Positions 1 to 6,554 of a stretch of DNA of 29,536 nt are shown here, piece by piece. Both the position numbers and the translations under genes were made by a program. The stretch comes from a virus. The stretch lies in the IMG/VR virus record IMGVR_UViG_3300037963_004144, positions 1 to 29,536 of that record; one strand, given 5' to 3'. The notes under the pieces were generated by a model that did no database searches, was not told where the DNA came from, and saw only the letters and a list, made by a program, of their open reading frames with translations. How positions within the stretch are numbered: the first letter of the stretch is position 1; the number at the start of each line of letters is the position of its first letter.

Positions 1-24
1 ATACCCCTGCTTACACTTTTTCAT
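1..24 (-). CDS. 17: Start of the gene after gp16, probably terminase large subunit gp17 (partial)
   Basis: An ATG at 24-22 overlaps the gp16 stop codon as ATGA, and the frame stays open to the window edge, reading MKKCKQGY. In T4-like phages the gene after the small terminase is gp17, the ATPase/nuclease of the DNA packaging motor that works at the portal. A late-promoter-like CTAAATA lies 23 nt upstream of this ATG. Only eight codons are visible, so the identity comes from gene order and the overlap, not from any motif. Confidence 0.5.
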
Positions 25-449
25 TTATCTTTTTCTGGGTTATTATTATTTAGAAATCCTTGCTTCAGAAGTTTCTGTAGTTCTGATGTTGAACCTACAA
101 ACACTGCATTGTTAGTAACATTATTAGGACCCTTTGCTCCATCTTCTTCAAGATCCTTTAGTTTCTTTTGTAAATCTGCTAACTTATCTGTGGTATCTGC
201 CACACTTTTAATTAGTTGTCCAGCAACTTCATACGCTCTAGGACTAGCACTTTCTCCTGCCAGTTCCATTATTCCGTTTATTGCCTCTTGTCCCTTCTCA
301 ATTAAAGAATATAGATTTGCTCTACTATATTCATAGTCTTTTTTAATATCGTTACTTTCTATCGGTCTCTTAATAGGAGATGGTTTTTCTGTTTCAACAA
401 TACTACTTTCCACATTAAGTGCATCATCAATCGCATCAAAATCAGACAT
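21..449 (-). CDS. 16: Terminase small subunit gp16
   Basis: The product is 142 aa from ATG 449 (T4 gp16 is about 164 aa). It is the DNA-recognition part of the packaging motor and works with gp17. The core, about residues 38-100, starts with DYEYSRANLYSLIEKG and runs into a charged helical stretch (DKLADLQKKLKDLEED) that probably oligomerises. The N-terminus is acidic and the C-terminus Asn-rich, both probably flexible. The frame also opens at a TTG at 458, but that would overlap the gp15 stop (457-455), and ATG 449 gives the expected MSDFD start. I see no strong Shine-Dalgarno sequence, so expression may depend on coupling to gp15. Identification rests on the core sequence and on the order 13-14-15-16. 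Confidence 0.88.
   Translation of the reverse strand: MSDFDAIDDALNVESSIVETEKPSPIKRPIESNDIKKDYEYSRANLYSLIEKGQEAINGIMELAGESASPRAYEVAGQLIKSVADTTDKLADLQKKLKDLEEDGAKGPNNVTNNAVFVGSTSELQKLLKQGFLNNNNPEKDK
47..53 (-). promoter_or_regulatory. Putative T4-type late promoter inside the 3' end of gp16
   Basis: The minus strand reads CTAAATA, close to the T4 late -10 box TATAAATA. It lies 23 nt before the ATG of the next gene, the same spacing as the other putative late promoters here (20-25 nt). The predicted leader is about 17 nt and purine-rich (AGAAAAAG). The site would give the putative gp17 gene its own late transcript. T4-type late promoters are read by RNA polymerase carrying the gp55 sigma factor and gp33; neither protein is encoded in this window. 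Confidence 0.5.
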
Positions 450-454
450 AAGTA

Positions 455-1255
455 TCAAATATCAGACTGCTTTGTGGGACTATAAGACTTAGAATCAGTA
501 AATGTTTCCCAAGTTTCACTGAAACCGAAGTCATCACCAGGATTGGCATCAATTGGATCAGGAACAGCAGTATATCTTACCTCTCTCTTTGCTGTCTGAG
601 TATTGGTGTCGGCGTACATATCAACTTGAACCTTACGGATGAGACCTTCAGGATTCTCAGCAACAGGACCAAACAGGTAAGTTTTTGCTGTGAATCGTAA
701 AGTATATATTAAAGCTCTACGTGTAGAGAAGTCACCTTCATAATCATCCTGAAAATTAACTGAATTTAAAACTACCGGAATATCTCTTTTTTCTCCGATT
801 GATTCTATTAAATCAACAGTCACATTAAACGATGGTTGAAAATAAGGAAGTATTTGCTCAACAATTTGGAGAGCATCATCATTTAATTTTGCGAAGATGC
901 TCACTTCAAATCCAATATTATATGGGACAGGCATGAAGACTTTTTTCATCTTATCATTTCCATCAACCGCTCTGAAAGTCTGAGTGATTCCAGACTTTCT
1001 AGTTGAATCATATGAAATAGATGTCATCTCAAATGACATTCTAGGCATCGTGATCTGAACTGGTTTATCAAGGTTTGCCTGTTGCTCTAACCTTGCCAGA
1101 AACTTTTGTGTTGGACCATATGCCAATGGAACTTTCAATTGACTTACAACACCACCACTTGAGTCTTTGTGTTTGATATTTAAATCATTAAACAAAGTAC
1201 CGAAAGATATAATAGTCTTTCTGATAATTTCGTGATAGTAGTAAGTTCCTAACAT
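455..1255 (-). CDS. 15: Tail sheath stabiliser / tail completion protein gp15
   Basis: The product is 266 aa (T4 gp15 is 272 aa). gp15 forms a ring at the top of the tail, caps the sheath and tail tube, and joins the tail to the neck proteins. The match is direct: residues around 130-145 read VEQILPYFQPSFN, nearly as in T4 gp15, followed by an RDIPVVL strand and an EGLIRKVQVD motif near residue 210 that corresponds to EGLIR in T4. The N-terminus (MLGTYYYHEIIRKTI) also resembles the T4 start. The ATG at 1255 overlaps the gp14 stop as TAATG, indicating translational coupling, and the gene abuts gp16. Nothing looks truncated. Confidence 0.93.
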   Translation of the reverse strand: MLGTYYYHEIIRKTIISFGTLFNDLNIKHKDSSGGVVSQLKVPLAYGPTQKFLARLEQQANLDKPVQITMPRMSFEMTSISYDSTRKSGITQTFRAVDGNDKMKKVFMPVPYNIGFEVSIFAKLNDDALQIVEQILPYFQPSFNVTVDLIESIGEKRDIPVVLNSVNFQDDYEGDFSTRRALIYTLRFTAKTYLFGPVAENPEGLIRKVQVDMYADTNTQTAKREVRYTAVPDPIDANPGDDFGFSETWETFTDSKSYSPTKQSDI

Positions 1256-2640
1256 TAGTATGTTCCAAAGGGATTGGTTTCAGTGAAGTCAATAATATTA
1301 TCTGCTTGTACTTCAAACTCGTCATTGTCTCTGTATTTATCAGTCTCCGTGTTTGCTACACCAGCATTTTTCACAACGTAAGCAGCACCAGACTTAGCAC
1401 CGGTAAGAGTTTCACCAGCATAGAAGTAACCAGAAGTAAGACCAACACGAAGAATATTGGTATCTGCATCCCATCTCTTGACTCTACCAGACATGCCGGA
1501 TCTAGATCCAGTAATAACCTCATTAAACCAGTAAGTTCCAATACCAGTTGTAGCAGCAGCACCAATTGTAACTGTAGGAGCAGATCCTAAGAATCCGGCA
1601 CCAGCATCTACAATTCTAATTTCAGAAATTGTCCCTGCGGCAGATACAACTGCTTTAACAGAGGCATTCATATTCGGGGTAAGAGGTGCTGCTGAGACAG
1701 AAACTGGTGGTGTGGTTGAAAATCCACTTCCACCATTTGTAATTGTAAATTTAACAACTCCTCTAAGATTGGTTACAATACCACATGTTGCCGCCGCTCC
1801 AGTTCCACCTCCACCACTAATCGTAATCGTTGGTGTTTGTGTATATCCAGCACCAGCATTTGTTAATAAAATTTCAGATATTGATGTAATATTGTTTCTA
1901 GTTGTTGTAATCGCTACAGCTGTAGCATCTGTACCACCTGAAGGTGCTGTTGTAATAGCGACAGTTGGCGTACCAGTGAACCCTGAACCATCATCATTTA
2001 AAAATATCTTACGGACATATCCAGTGGAAACAGACGCTGTTGCAGAGGCACCTGAACCCGTTGAGAACATCGTTAGATCAAGGATGTAACCCTGATCCTC
2101 AAGAACAGTATCAATAGCATCAATACTGGTGTCAAAGTCTTCATCTTCATATTCAAAGAGTTCACACTTAAGTTCATAAACATAGTTCTTACCCAGTTGA
2201 TAAAATGGGTTTTCATGTTCAACAAATTTAACTTCAAATAAACGTTTACCGAGTGGAAAATAAATTAAATCTCCTTCTCTAGGTCTTCCGAATACTTCAA
2301 CTTCTTGATCACTCACATCTTGTAAGAAGGGTGAAATAAAATCTTCAAATCTCTCCCTAGACACTGTGACTGTCAACTCATCTCTGAGACTGACGCCAAA
2401 CTTAGTCATAAGGTCACCAGCACCACTATATCCATCGTATGTGTTTACATACGCTTCCAGTAAGAAGTTGTCATCAAACTTGGAAGATTGTACTTCTTCA
2501 ATAATAGTCTGTTTGCGAACATACTTTCTAGGGATGTATGTTACTTCAACACCATATATCTTGAGTTGTTCATTGATCAACTCCTGTACTAATCTTTGTT
2601 CCCCAAAGGAACCTTGTAGAAAAAAGGGATTAAGTGCCAT
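1255..2640 (-). CDS. 14: Neck protein gp14 with an inserted repeat region
   Basis: The product is 461 aa, against about 256 aa for T4 gp14. gp14 and gp13 form the neck that closes the filled head and receives the tail. The N-terminal 190 residues are the gp14 core (MALNPFFLQGSFGEQRLVQE, then VEVTYIPRKYV, FGRPREGDLIYFPLG, YELKCELFEYEDE), and the C-terminal 40 residues (DKYRDNDEFEVQADNIIDF to NPFGTY) look like its conserved end. Between them, about residues 195-425, is a Gly/Ala/Thr-rich insertion with four repeats marked by GSGF, GAGY, GSGF and GAGF at 41-45-residue spacing. It overlaps gp13 upstream (TGATG) and gp15 downstream (TAATG). The extra mass probably decorates the outside of the neck; that is inference. 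Confidence 0.92.
   Translation of the reverse strand: MALNPFFLQGSFGEQRLVQELINEQLKIYGVEVTYIPRKYVRKQTIIEEVQSSKFDDNFLLEAYVNTYDGYSGAGDLMTKFGVSLRDELTVTVSRERFEDFISPFLQDVSDQEVEVFGRPREGDLIYFPLGKRLFEVKFVEHENPFYQLGKNYVYELKCELFEYEDEDFDTSIDAIDTVLEDQGYILDLTMFSTGSGASATASVSTGYVRKIFLNDDGSGFTGTPTVAITTAPSGGTDATAVAITTTRNNITSISEILLTNAGAGYTQTPTITISGGGGTGAAATCGIVTNLRGVVKFTITNGGSGFSTTPPVSVSAAPLTPNMNASVKAVVSAAGTISEIRIVDAGAGFLGSAPTVTIGAAATTGIGTYWFNEVITGSRSGMSGRVKRWDADTNILRVGLTSGYFYAGETLTGAKSGAAYVVKNAGVANTETDKYRDNDEFEVQADNIIDFTETNPFGTY
1334..1341 (-). promoter_or_regulatory. Possible late promoter (GATAAATA) upstream of gp15
   Basis: The minus strand reads GATAAATA, a 7-of-8 match to the T4 late box, 79 nt before the gp15 start and inside the gp14 coding sequence (codons Asp-Lys-Tyr). 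The spacing is longer than for the intergenic boxes, so this may be chance. Confidence 0.2.
1365..2058 (-). repeat. Repeat insertion in gp14 (four GxGY/F beta modules)
   Basis: This part of gp14 encodes about 230 residues absent from T4 gp14. Four units of 41-45 residues share a pattern: a short strand, an Asp/Asn plus GxGF/Y turn, then a (T)PTVxI-type strand. Turns are at residues 218, 263, 304 and 347. After the fourth unit comes a different segment (GRVKRWDADTNILRVG, then ETLTGAKSGA) that resembles beta-rich modules in other phage baseplate proteins. The same GxGY module occurs in three other proteins of this window. Confidence 0.75.
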
Positions 2641-3497
2641 CAGCCAATAAAGTCAAGAGGTGGTAGTTCGTATTCCATTGCCATACGACTACGAATATCT
2701 GCGATTTCTCTTTCACCGTCGTCGTAATACTGTCTGCCGTTGAGTTCAATTCCTCCTGGTAATTTAGTTCCACCAAACTTCATCATGTTTGCTCCCCACT
2801 GCCTTTTGATTAATGCAGTAAGATATCTCTTAACAAAACTATCGTTGTAGATTTGAGTGAAACTTTGTGGATCTAATGCACGATGACAATCAATAACGAT
2901 ATAATCGTCCTCAGTTACACTACCCCAATCAATATCAAGATACATTCTGTCTTGACGCTTGTTAAATCTAATTTGCTTATCTGGTGTCAGTAAGAAGTCA
3001 ATATCTTCAAGATAAGTCTTAGTCATCGCATACTGCAACAACTCTACCGAGTTGAAGTAATACAAATCATTCAAGAACAACTGATACTTGATACTAAACA
3101 TTCCTCCAGAAATGCTGCTAGTATCAAACTTGAAAATCTTTTCAATACCAATGACCGAATCTGGTACTTGAATAAAGTTAGACGTTTCGTAGAAATTGGA
3201 GGTTGTTGTGCCGTAACCACTGATAGACGTAGATGTTGCGCTTGTAGTTACAATACCTGCCGTATTTGTACTTGAAGAATTATTAGTTGCCTTTCCTCTA
3301 TCAATATCTGCTTGAGTAAATTTATACTTAAGATACATTCTCTCAACGCCATCATAATGACGTTCTTGGAAATACTGAATAGCATCATCAACCAAATCAT
3401 CGATTTGGTCATCATCAACGTTGATCTCCAACACAGGAGCACCAAGTTGTCTTTTACAGTAATCAATCAGCCCTTGGCGTGTTGATGGTTTTGCCAT
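2640..3497 (-). CDS. 13: Neck protein gp13
   Basis: The product is 285 aa (T4 gp13 is 309 aa). It is a head-completion/neck protein that binds below the portal and, with gp14, forms the site for tail attachment. Recognisable parts are the N-terminus TRQGLIDYCKRQLGAP, an acidic helix (DDDQIDDLVDDAIQYFQE), YDGVERMYLKYKFTQADID, a FIQVPDSVIGIEKIF segment and the C-terminal LPGGIELNGRQYYDDGERE with its following helix. A Ser/Thr/Asn-rich linker at about residues 72-100 looks flexible. The ATG overlaps the stop of the 70-aa gene as TAATG, with GAGG about 9 nt upstream as a ribosome binding site, and its own stop overlaps gp14 as TGATG. It therefore belongs to the late unit that starts at the promoter near 3745. 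Confidence 0.9.
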   Translation of the reverse strand: MAKPSTRQGLIDYCKRQLGAPVLEINVDDDQIDDLVDDAIQYFQERHYDGVERMYLKYKFTQADIDRGKATNNSSSTNTAGIVTTSATSTSISGYGTTTSNFYETSNFIQVPDSVIGIEKIFKFDTSSISGGMFSIKYQLFLNDLYYFNSVELLQYAMTKTYLEDIDFLLTPDKQIRFNKRQDRMYLDIDWGSVTEDDYIVIDCHRALDPQSFTQIYNDSFVKRYLTALIKRQWGANMMKFGGTKLPGGIELNGRQYYDDGEREIADIRSRMAMEYELPPLDFIG

Positions 3498-3709
3498 TAG
3501 AATCCCTCGGAATCTATATTTTTAGTAGTTCTTTTAGGTTTTCTCAACTTAACTAACTCATTCTCTTGTTCAGTTAGTTTCGATGTTAAAGATTCAACTT
3601 GTTGAGTTAAAGTTAAAACCTTTGCTTCCATAGCAATCGATTGAGATAAAAAATCACTCAATTTTCTCTGATAGATCACTATCAAATTTTTAATTTCAAG
3701 TTCATTCAT
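3497..3709 (-). CDS. Small coiled-coil protein before gp13, function unknown
   Basis: The product is 70 aa. After a short N-terminal helix (MNELEIKNLIVIYQRKLSDF), residues 25-58 show heptad-like spacing of Leu/Val with Glu, Gln and Lys (VLTLTQQVESLTSKLTEQEN), typical of a coiled coil; the C-terminus is basic (KPKRTTK). I know of no firm function. It is the first gene after the terminator/promoter at 3719-3752 and is coupled to gp13 through a TAATG overlap, so it is made with the neck proteins and may be a small virion or assembly factor. A second ATG at 3705-3703 is in another frame. There is no clear Shine-Dalgarno; the predicted leader is about 30 nt. Confidence 0.75.
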   Translation of the reverse strand: MNELEIKNLIVIYQRKLSDFLSQSIAMEAKVLTLTQQVESLTSKLTEQENELVKLRKPKRTTKNIDSEGF

Positions 3710-3718
3710 AATTGATAT

Positions 3719-3743
3719 AAAAAAAGGTGGGACTCGCCCACCT
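3719..3743 (-). terminator. Rho-independent terminator after the fibre gene
   Basis: On the minus strand a 7-bp perfect stem (AGGTGGG / CCCACCT, 3743-3737 with 3731-3725) encloses a 5-nt loop (CGAGT) and runs straight into a run of seven T. It lies 24 nt past the stop of the 822-aa gene and ends transcripts arriving from the baseplate genes. It is the only strong intrinsic terminator I found in the window. Confidence 0.85.
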
Positions 3744-3744
3744 G

Positions 3745-3752
3745 TATTTATA
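3745..3752 (-). promoter_or_regulatory. T4-type late promoter TATAAATA for the neck/terminase unit
   Basis: The minus strand carries a perfect TATAAATA in the gap between the fibre stop (3767) and the 70-aa gene (3709). With T4 geometry (box at -13 to -6), transcription would start near 3739, inside the 5' arm of the adjoining terminator stem. The new RNA would therefore lack part of that arm and escape termination. The box is 36 nt before the ATG. Confidence 0.75.
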
Positions 3753-3766
3753 AGTTGTACTTAACC

Positions 3767-6235
3767 TTAGAACGAACCACCATCTACAGTTATATTTTCC
3801 AGACTTCTTGTAGATCCACTACAAGAAATAACTGCTTGACTGTTTCCTTGACAATCACTAACTGTCAGTGCTCCAATCTCAAGATTGCCGTAAGAGATGC
3901 TTCCCATTACACTATTAGTTTCGGATACTGCATCAGCAACTACAATTCTTCCGGCACTGTCATCCCAGAATACTGAAGCAGTTTTAGCAGCTCCACCTGT
4001 GTAATAATGCATTACAAGACCAACGTCAATGTTGGCGTCAGAGGAAGGTGCTACAAGAGAACCACCACTATTAACAAGACCTACTTCAATTAGAGAGTCC
4101 TCAACCTTTAAGGATTCAGTATTGACAACAGTTTGAGCACCCTTTACAACAAGATTTCCATCAACCGTTAATGTTGACGCGATAGAAACATCTCCACTAG
4201 TATTGGAGATAGTTATAGCAGATGTTCCGTCCTTTGCCTTAAGATTTGTTGCCTCAAGAGTTGTAACATCAATTGTGTTAGCAACTGTAAGGACATTACT
4301 TGCGAAAGTGAGGTCTGCACTATCTTGAAGAGCACCTGAGCTTCCTGCGAGAACGACTCTAGTGTTTGTAAGATCACTAACAGTTGCAGAAGAAAGAATT
4401 GTTTCAGCACCGGAAATGTTAGCGCCACCGTTGCCATCAATGGCACCAGTTACAGTAAGACCAGCACTAACAACGGCATCCTTGGTAACTGTAATAGAAT
4501 CACTTACGGTTACATCACCAGTTACGGCAGCAGTGCCAGTTACGGCAAGAGTTGAACCATTAAATGTAAGATTAGCACTATCCTCAAGAGCACCGGAGGA
4601 ACCCGCAATAACAACTCTATTATCTGTCAGGTCGCTAACAGTTGCAGAAGAAAGAATTGTTTCAGCACCGGAAATGTTAGCACCACCATTACAATCAATG
4701 GCACCAGTGAAGGTGGAAACACCAGCGACGTTAATGTCGTCGAGGAAAACTGCCTGATTATTAGTATGAACAACGTTAGTGAGGAAGTTAGCAGCATTAC
4801 CCATATAAGCATGGGCAGAACACTGATAGTGAAGAACGGTAGGAGTTGTGTCGGTTACTTCGATTTCAGTGTAAGCACCAGCTTGACCAGCAGTTCCGTT
4901 TGTAGTTACATTAGTGCTGTATGCGGTGGTCTTGACCGCTTCAAGATAGAATCTAAGTGGGTGACCATTATTGCTAGAGTCTGCCTGATCAAATTTATAC
5001 TTTCTACCAGGAATAAAGGTAATAAATGGAGATTCTTGACCATCAATGAAATATGCAGAGGAAGAACCACTACCTAAGTATCTGTGTTTTGTAGTCTTGG
5101 AAGCAACAGTAACTTTAAAAGTGACTACTGCCGAAGACGAGCGACCAGCACCGACTAAGGTATCGTGCCCAGCGAAAGCTGTAGCAGTTACAATACCAGA
5201 AGCATTTACATCTACGATGGATGTAATAGAATCACTAACAGTAAGATCTCCAGTTACCGCGAGAACACTACCATTAAAAGTAAGATTAGCACTATCTTCA
5301 ATAGCACCACTAGAGCCAGCGATAACAACTCTATTATCGGTAAGATCACCAACAATCAGGGAGTTAGTAGAAAGATCTGTACCATCATAAGTAAGGTTTG
5401 CGTCATCTTCAAGTTCACCAGAAGTACCAGCAATAACAACTCTGTTATTTGTTAGGTCACCAATAGCTGCGGTATCGGCGGACAGAGTGTCAATATTGGC
5501 AGTTCCATCAAGATGAAGATTTCTCCACTCTTTACCAGATTCACCCAAGTCATAACTGTCATCATCATTTGGAACGAGACTGGATATAAATTCACCAGCA
5601 ACGTTAATATCATCAGTGTCAGCATCACCAAGGTTAATTGTTCCACCCTTGAATGTCGCTACACCGACAAATTCAGCATATCCCTGAACATTTATGTTTC
5701 CACCAACAGTAACATTCTTAGCAACGCCAAGACCACCATCAAGTTGAACACTACCAGTGTTAACATTACCGAGAGTGTTATCTGTTGTATTTGTGAACGT
5801 TGTAACACCTGAGATATCAACTGTAGAGTCAATATCAAAGTGACCTGTTACTGTGGTAACACCAGTCAAAGTTGAGTTGTTAGAACCAGCACCCCAACTT
5901 AAATTGCCACTTCCATCGTTGGTAAGAACTGAACCCGATCCACCTTGAGTTCCGGGGAAATAGTAAGTTACAATACCAGCAAGAGATGCTGGAGATGCTA
6001 GTGTAATATAACTAGTACCATTGTTCGTACCTTCTACGAGGTTGACACCAGATCCCTTGGTGGCACTCTCAATAGTCCAGAATCTACCTGAACCTACGAA
6101 CTGATTGTTTGCTGTTGTCGAGTCAATACCGACATAAAGGTCATATTTGTCGGTTGTAAATCCCGGCTCACCTGCCCTCAATGCTGGCAAATTACTAAAG
6201 AGACCTCTCTTGAACTGTAATACAGGAGCAGCCAT
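3767..6235 (-). CDS. Fibre-like virion protein with repeats and a cupredoxin-like segment
   Basis: The product is 822 aa and probably a tail fibre or other host-contact protein. Residues 1-37 (LQFKRGLFSNLPALRAGEPG, then DKYDLYVG) match the short N-terminal domain seen in Mtd-type and other phage fibre proteins. Most of the rest is Thr/Ser/Gly/Val-rich beta repeat. One unit (DLTDNRVVIAGSSGALEDSA) recurs four times, starting near residues 260, 297, 534 and 620, and an 86-residue block (about 511-596) is duplicated. Residues 366-490 form a different domain with a cupredoxin-like metal-site pattern (listed separately). The C-terminus has an INVDGxL-like stretch and DVGLVMHYYTG, common in marine phage fibres. 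The gene sits where T4 has gp12 and fibritin, has a late-promoter-like CTAAATA 25 nt before its ATG, and is followed by a terminator. Receptor binding is inferred, not shown. Confidence 0.78.
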   Translation of the reverse strand: MAAPVLQFKRGLFSNLPALRAGEPGFTTDKYDLYVGIDSTTANNQFVGSGRFWTIESATKGSGVNLVEGTNNGTSYITLASPASLAGIVTYYFPGTQGGSGSVLTNDGSGNLSWGAGSNNSTLTGVTTVTGHFDIDSTVDISGVTTFTNTTDNTLGNVNTGSVQLDGGLGVAKNVTVGGNINVQGYAEFVGVATFKGGTINLGDADTDDINVAGEFISSLVPNDDDSYDLGESGKEWRNLHLDGTANIDTLSADTAAIGDLTNNRVVIAGTSGELEDDANLTYDGTDLSTNSLIVGDLTDNRVVIAGSSGAIEDSANLTFNGSVLAVTGDLTVSDSITSIVDVNASGIVTATAFAGHDTLVGAGRSSSAVVTFKVTVASKTTKHRYLGSGSSSAYFIDGQESPFITFIPGRKYKFDQADSSNNGHPLRFYLEAVKTTAYSTNVTTNGTAGQAGAYTEIEVTDTTPTVLHYQCSAHAYMGNAANFLTNVVHTNNQAVFLDDINVAGVSTFTGAIDCNGGANISGAETILSSATVSDLTDNRVVIAGSSGALEDSANLTFNGSTLAVTGTAAVTGDVTVSDSITVTKDAVVSAGLTVTGAIDGNGGANISGAETILSSATVSDLTNTRVVLAGSSGALQDSADLTFASNVLTVANTIDVTTLEATNLKAKDGTSAITISNTSGDVSIASTLTVDGNLVVKGAQTVVNTESLKVEDSLIEVGLVNSGGSLVAPSSDANIDVGLVMHYYTGGAAKTASVFWDDSAGRIVVADAVSETNSVMGSISYGNLEIGALTVSDCQGNSQAVISCSGSTRSLENITVDGGSF
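4377..4423 (-). repeat. 47-bp perfect direct repeat, copy 1, in the fibre gene
   Basis: This segment is identical over 47 bases to 4635-4681, exactly 258 bp (86 codons) away. The surrounding protein (ISGAETILSSATVSDLT) is repeated too, so this is an in-frame module duplication inside the fibre gene. Confidence 0.9.
4635..4681 (-). repeat. 47-bp perfect direct repeat, copy 2, in the fibre gene
   Basis: Identical to 4377-4423. Flanking bases differ at several positions between the copies while the 47-bp core does not, which suggests a fairly recent duplication or ongoing gene conversion, or strong constraint on the core. Confidence 0.9.
4766..5140 (-). other. Cupredoxin-like domain inside the fibre-like protein
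   Basis: Residues 366-490 of the 822-aa protein differ from the surrounding repeats. They contain FIPGRKYKFDQADSSNNGHP and later VLHYQCSAHAYMGNAANF. His425, Cys472, His475 and Met478 occur in the order His...Cys-x2-His-x2-Met, like the copper ligands of plastocyanin-type proteins (His...Cys-x2-His-x4-Met); the short His-x2-Met spacing is closer to CuA sites. A beta sandwich fold is likely from the strand pattern. Copper binding is inference; the domain may keep the residues without the metal. Confidence 0.55.
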
Positions 6236-6247
6236 CTTCTAAAGTCT

Positions 6248-6277
6248 TTCTTTTTTTACTATTTAGTTAAAAAAGAA
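6248..6277. repeat. AT-rich imperfect palindrome around the fibre-gene promoter
   Basis: The two arms 6248-6261 and 6264-6277 are inverted copies with 13 of 14 positions paired, centred on ACTATTTAGT. The centre overlaps the CTAAATA late-promoter-like box. It is not a terminator because no T-run follows on the minus strand. Poly-A/T composition makes some of the pairing easy to get by chance. Confidence 0.5.
6260..6266 (-). promoter_or_regulatory. Putative late promoter for the fibre gene
   Basis: The minus strand reads CTAAATA in the 49-bp gap between the 89-aa gene and the 822-aa gene, 25 nt before the ATG at 6235. The predicted leader of about 19 nt ends in AGAAG, a weak Shine-Dalgarno. 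It gives the fibre gene its own late transcript, ended by the terminator at 3719-3743. Confidence 0.55.
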
Positions 6278-6284
6278 GTAAAGG

Positions 6285-6554
6285 TTAGAAAGTACCAGCA
6301 TCATACGCTTCATCATCACTACCATCAGCAAGATCAACAACTTGATGGGCGGGAACATGAATATAATTGCTTCCATCATACATTAAAAATGTATTTGTTG
6401 CTCTTCCAGTGCTTTGAACATCACCGACATTTGTTAAATTATTAACTGTAGCACCCGCAGTTGCTTGATTTGATGCTACTACCTTTATAGCATTGGTCTG
6501 ACCAACTCTAACAGTTGTAGTATTGTTGTTAGTTTTGACTCTAATATTCGCCAT
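6285..6554 (-). CDS. Small virion-type protein, 89 aa, unknown function
   Basis: The product is 89 aa. The N-terminal half is Asn/Thr/Val-rich beta (IRVKTNNNTTTVRVGQTNAI). The C-terminal half reads NLTNVGDVQSTGRATNTFLM then YDGSNYIHVPAHQVVDLADG. The 'trait (x) ... L.YDGSNYVHV'-type pattern is common in repeat units of phage fibre and tail proteins, so it may be a small detached fibre module or an adaptor. It starts in a TAATG overlap with the stop of the 115-aa gene, so the two are probably translated together, and it lies just before the fibre gene. No signal peptide or membrane segment is visible. I do not recognise a named family. Confidence 0.72.
   Translation of the reverse strand: MANIRVKTNNNTTTVRVGQTNAIKVVASNQATAGATVNNLTNVGDVQSTGRATNTFLMYDGSNYIHVPAHQVVDLADGSDDEAYDAGTF

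Noticed and set aside
450-458. TTG start of gp16 at 458
   Set aside because: It would overlap the gp15 stop, and the ATG at 449 gives a typical start three codons later.
1306-2650. Several plus-strand open frames opposite gp14, e.g. 1712-2089 and 2366-2650
   Set aside because: They are antisense shadows of a recognised gene. Their translations are low-complexity mirror sequences with no recognisable domain, and no ribosome binding site or promoter serves them.
4377-4681. Direct repeats considered as a CRISPR array
   Set aside because: There are only two perfect copies, within an open reading frame, and the spacer region encodes the same protein module. This is a coding duplication.
4362-5390. 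Plus-strand open frames opposite the fibre gene (4362-4757, 5046-5390)
   Set aside because: They reflect the repeat structure of the minus-strand fibre gene (the same Ser/Val-rich pattern recurs with the repeats). No independent coding signal is seen.
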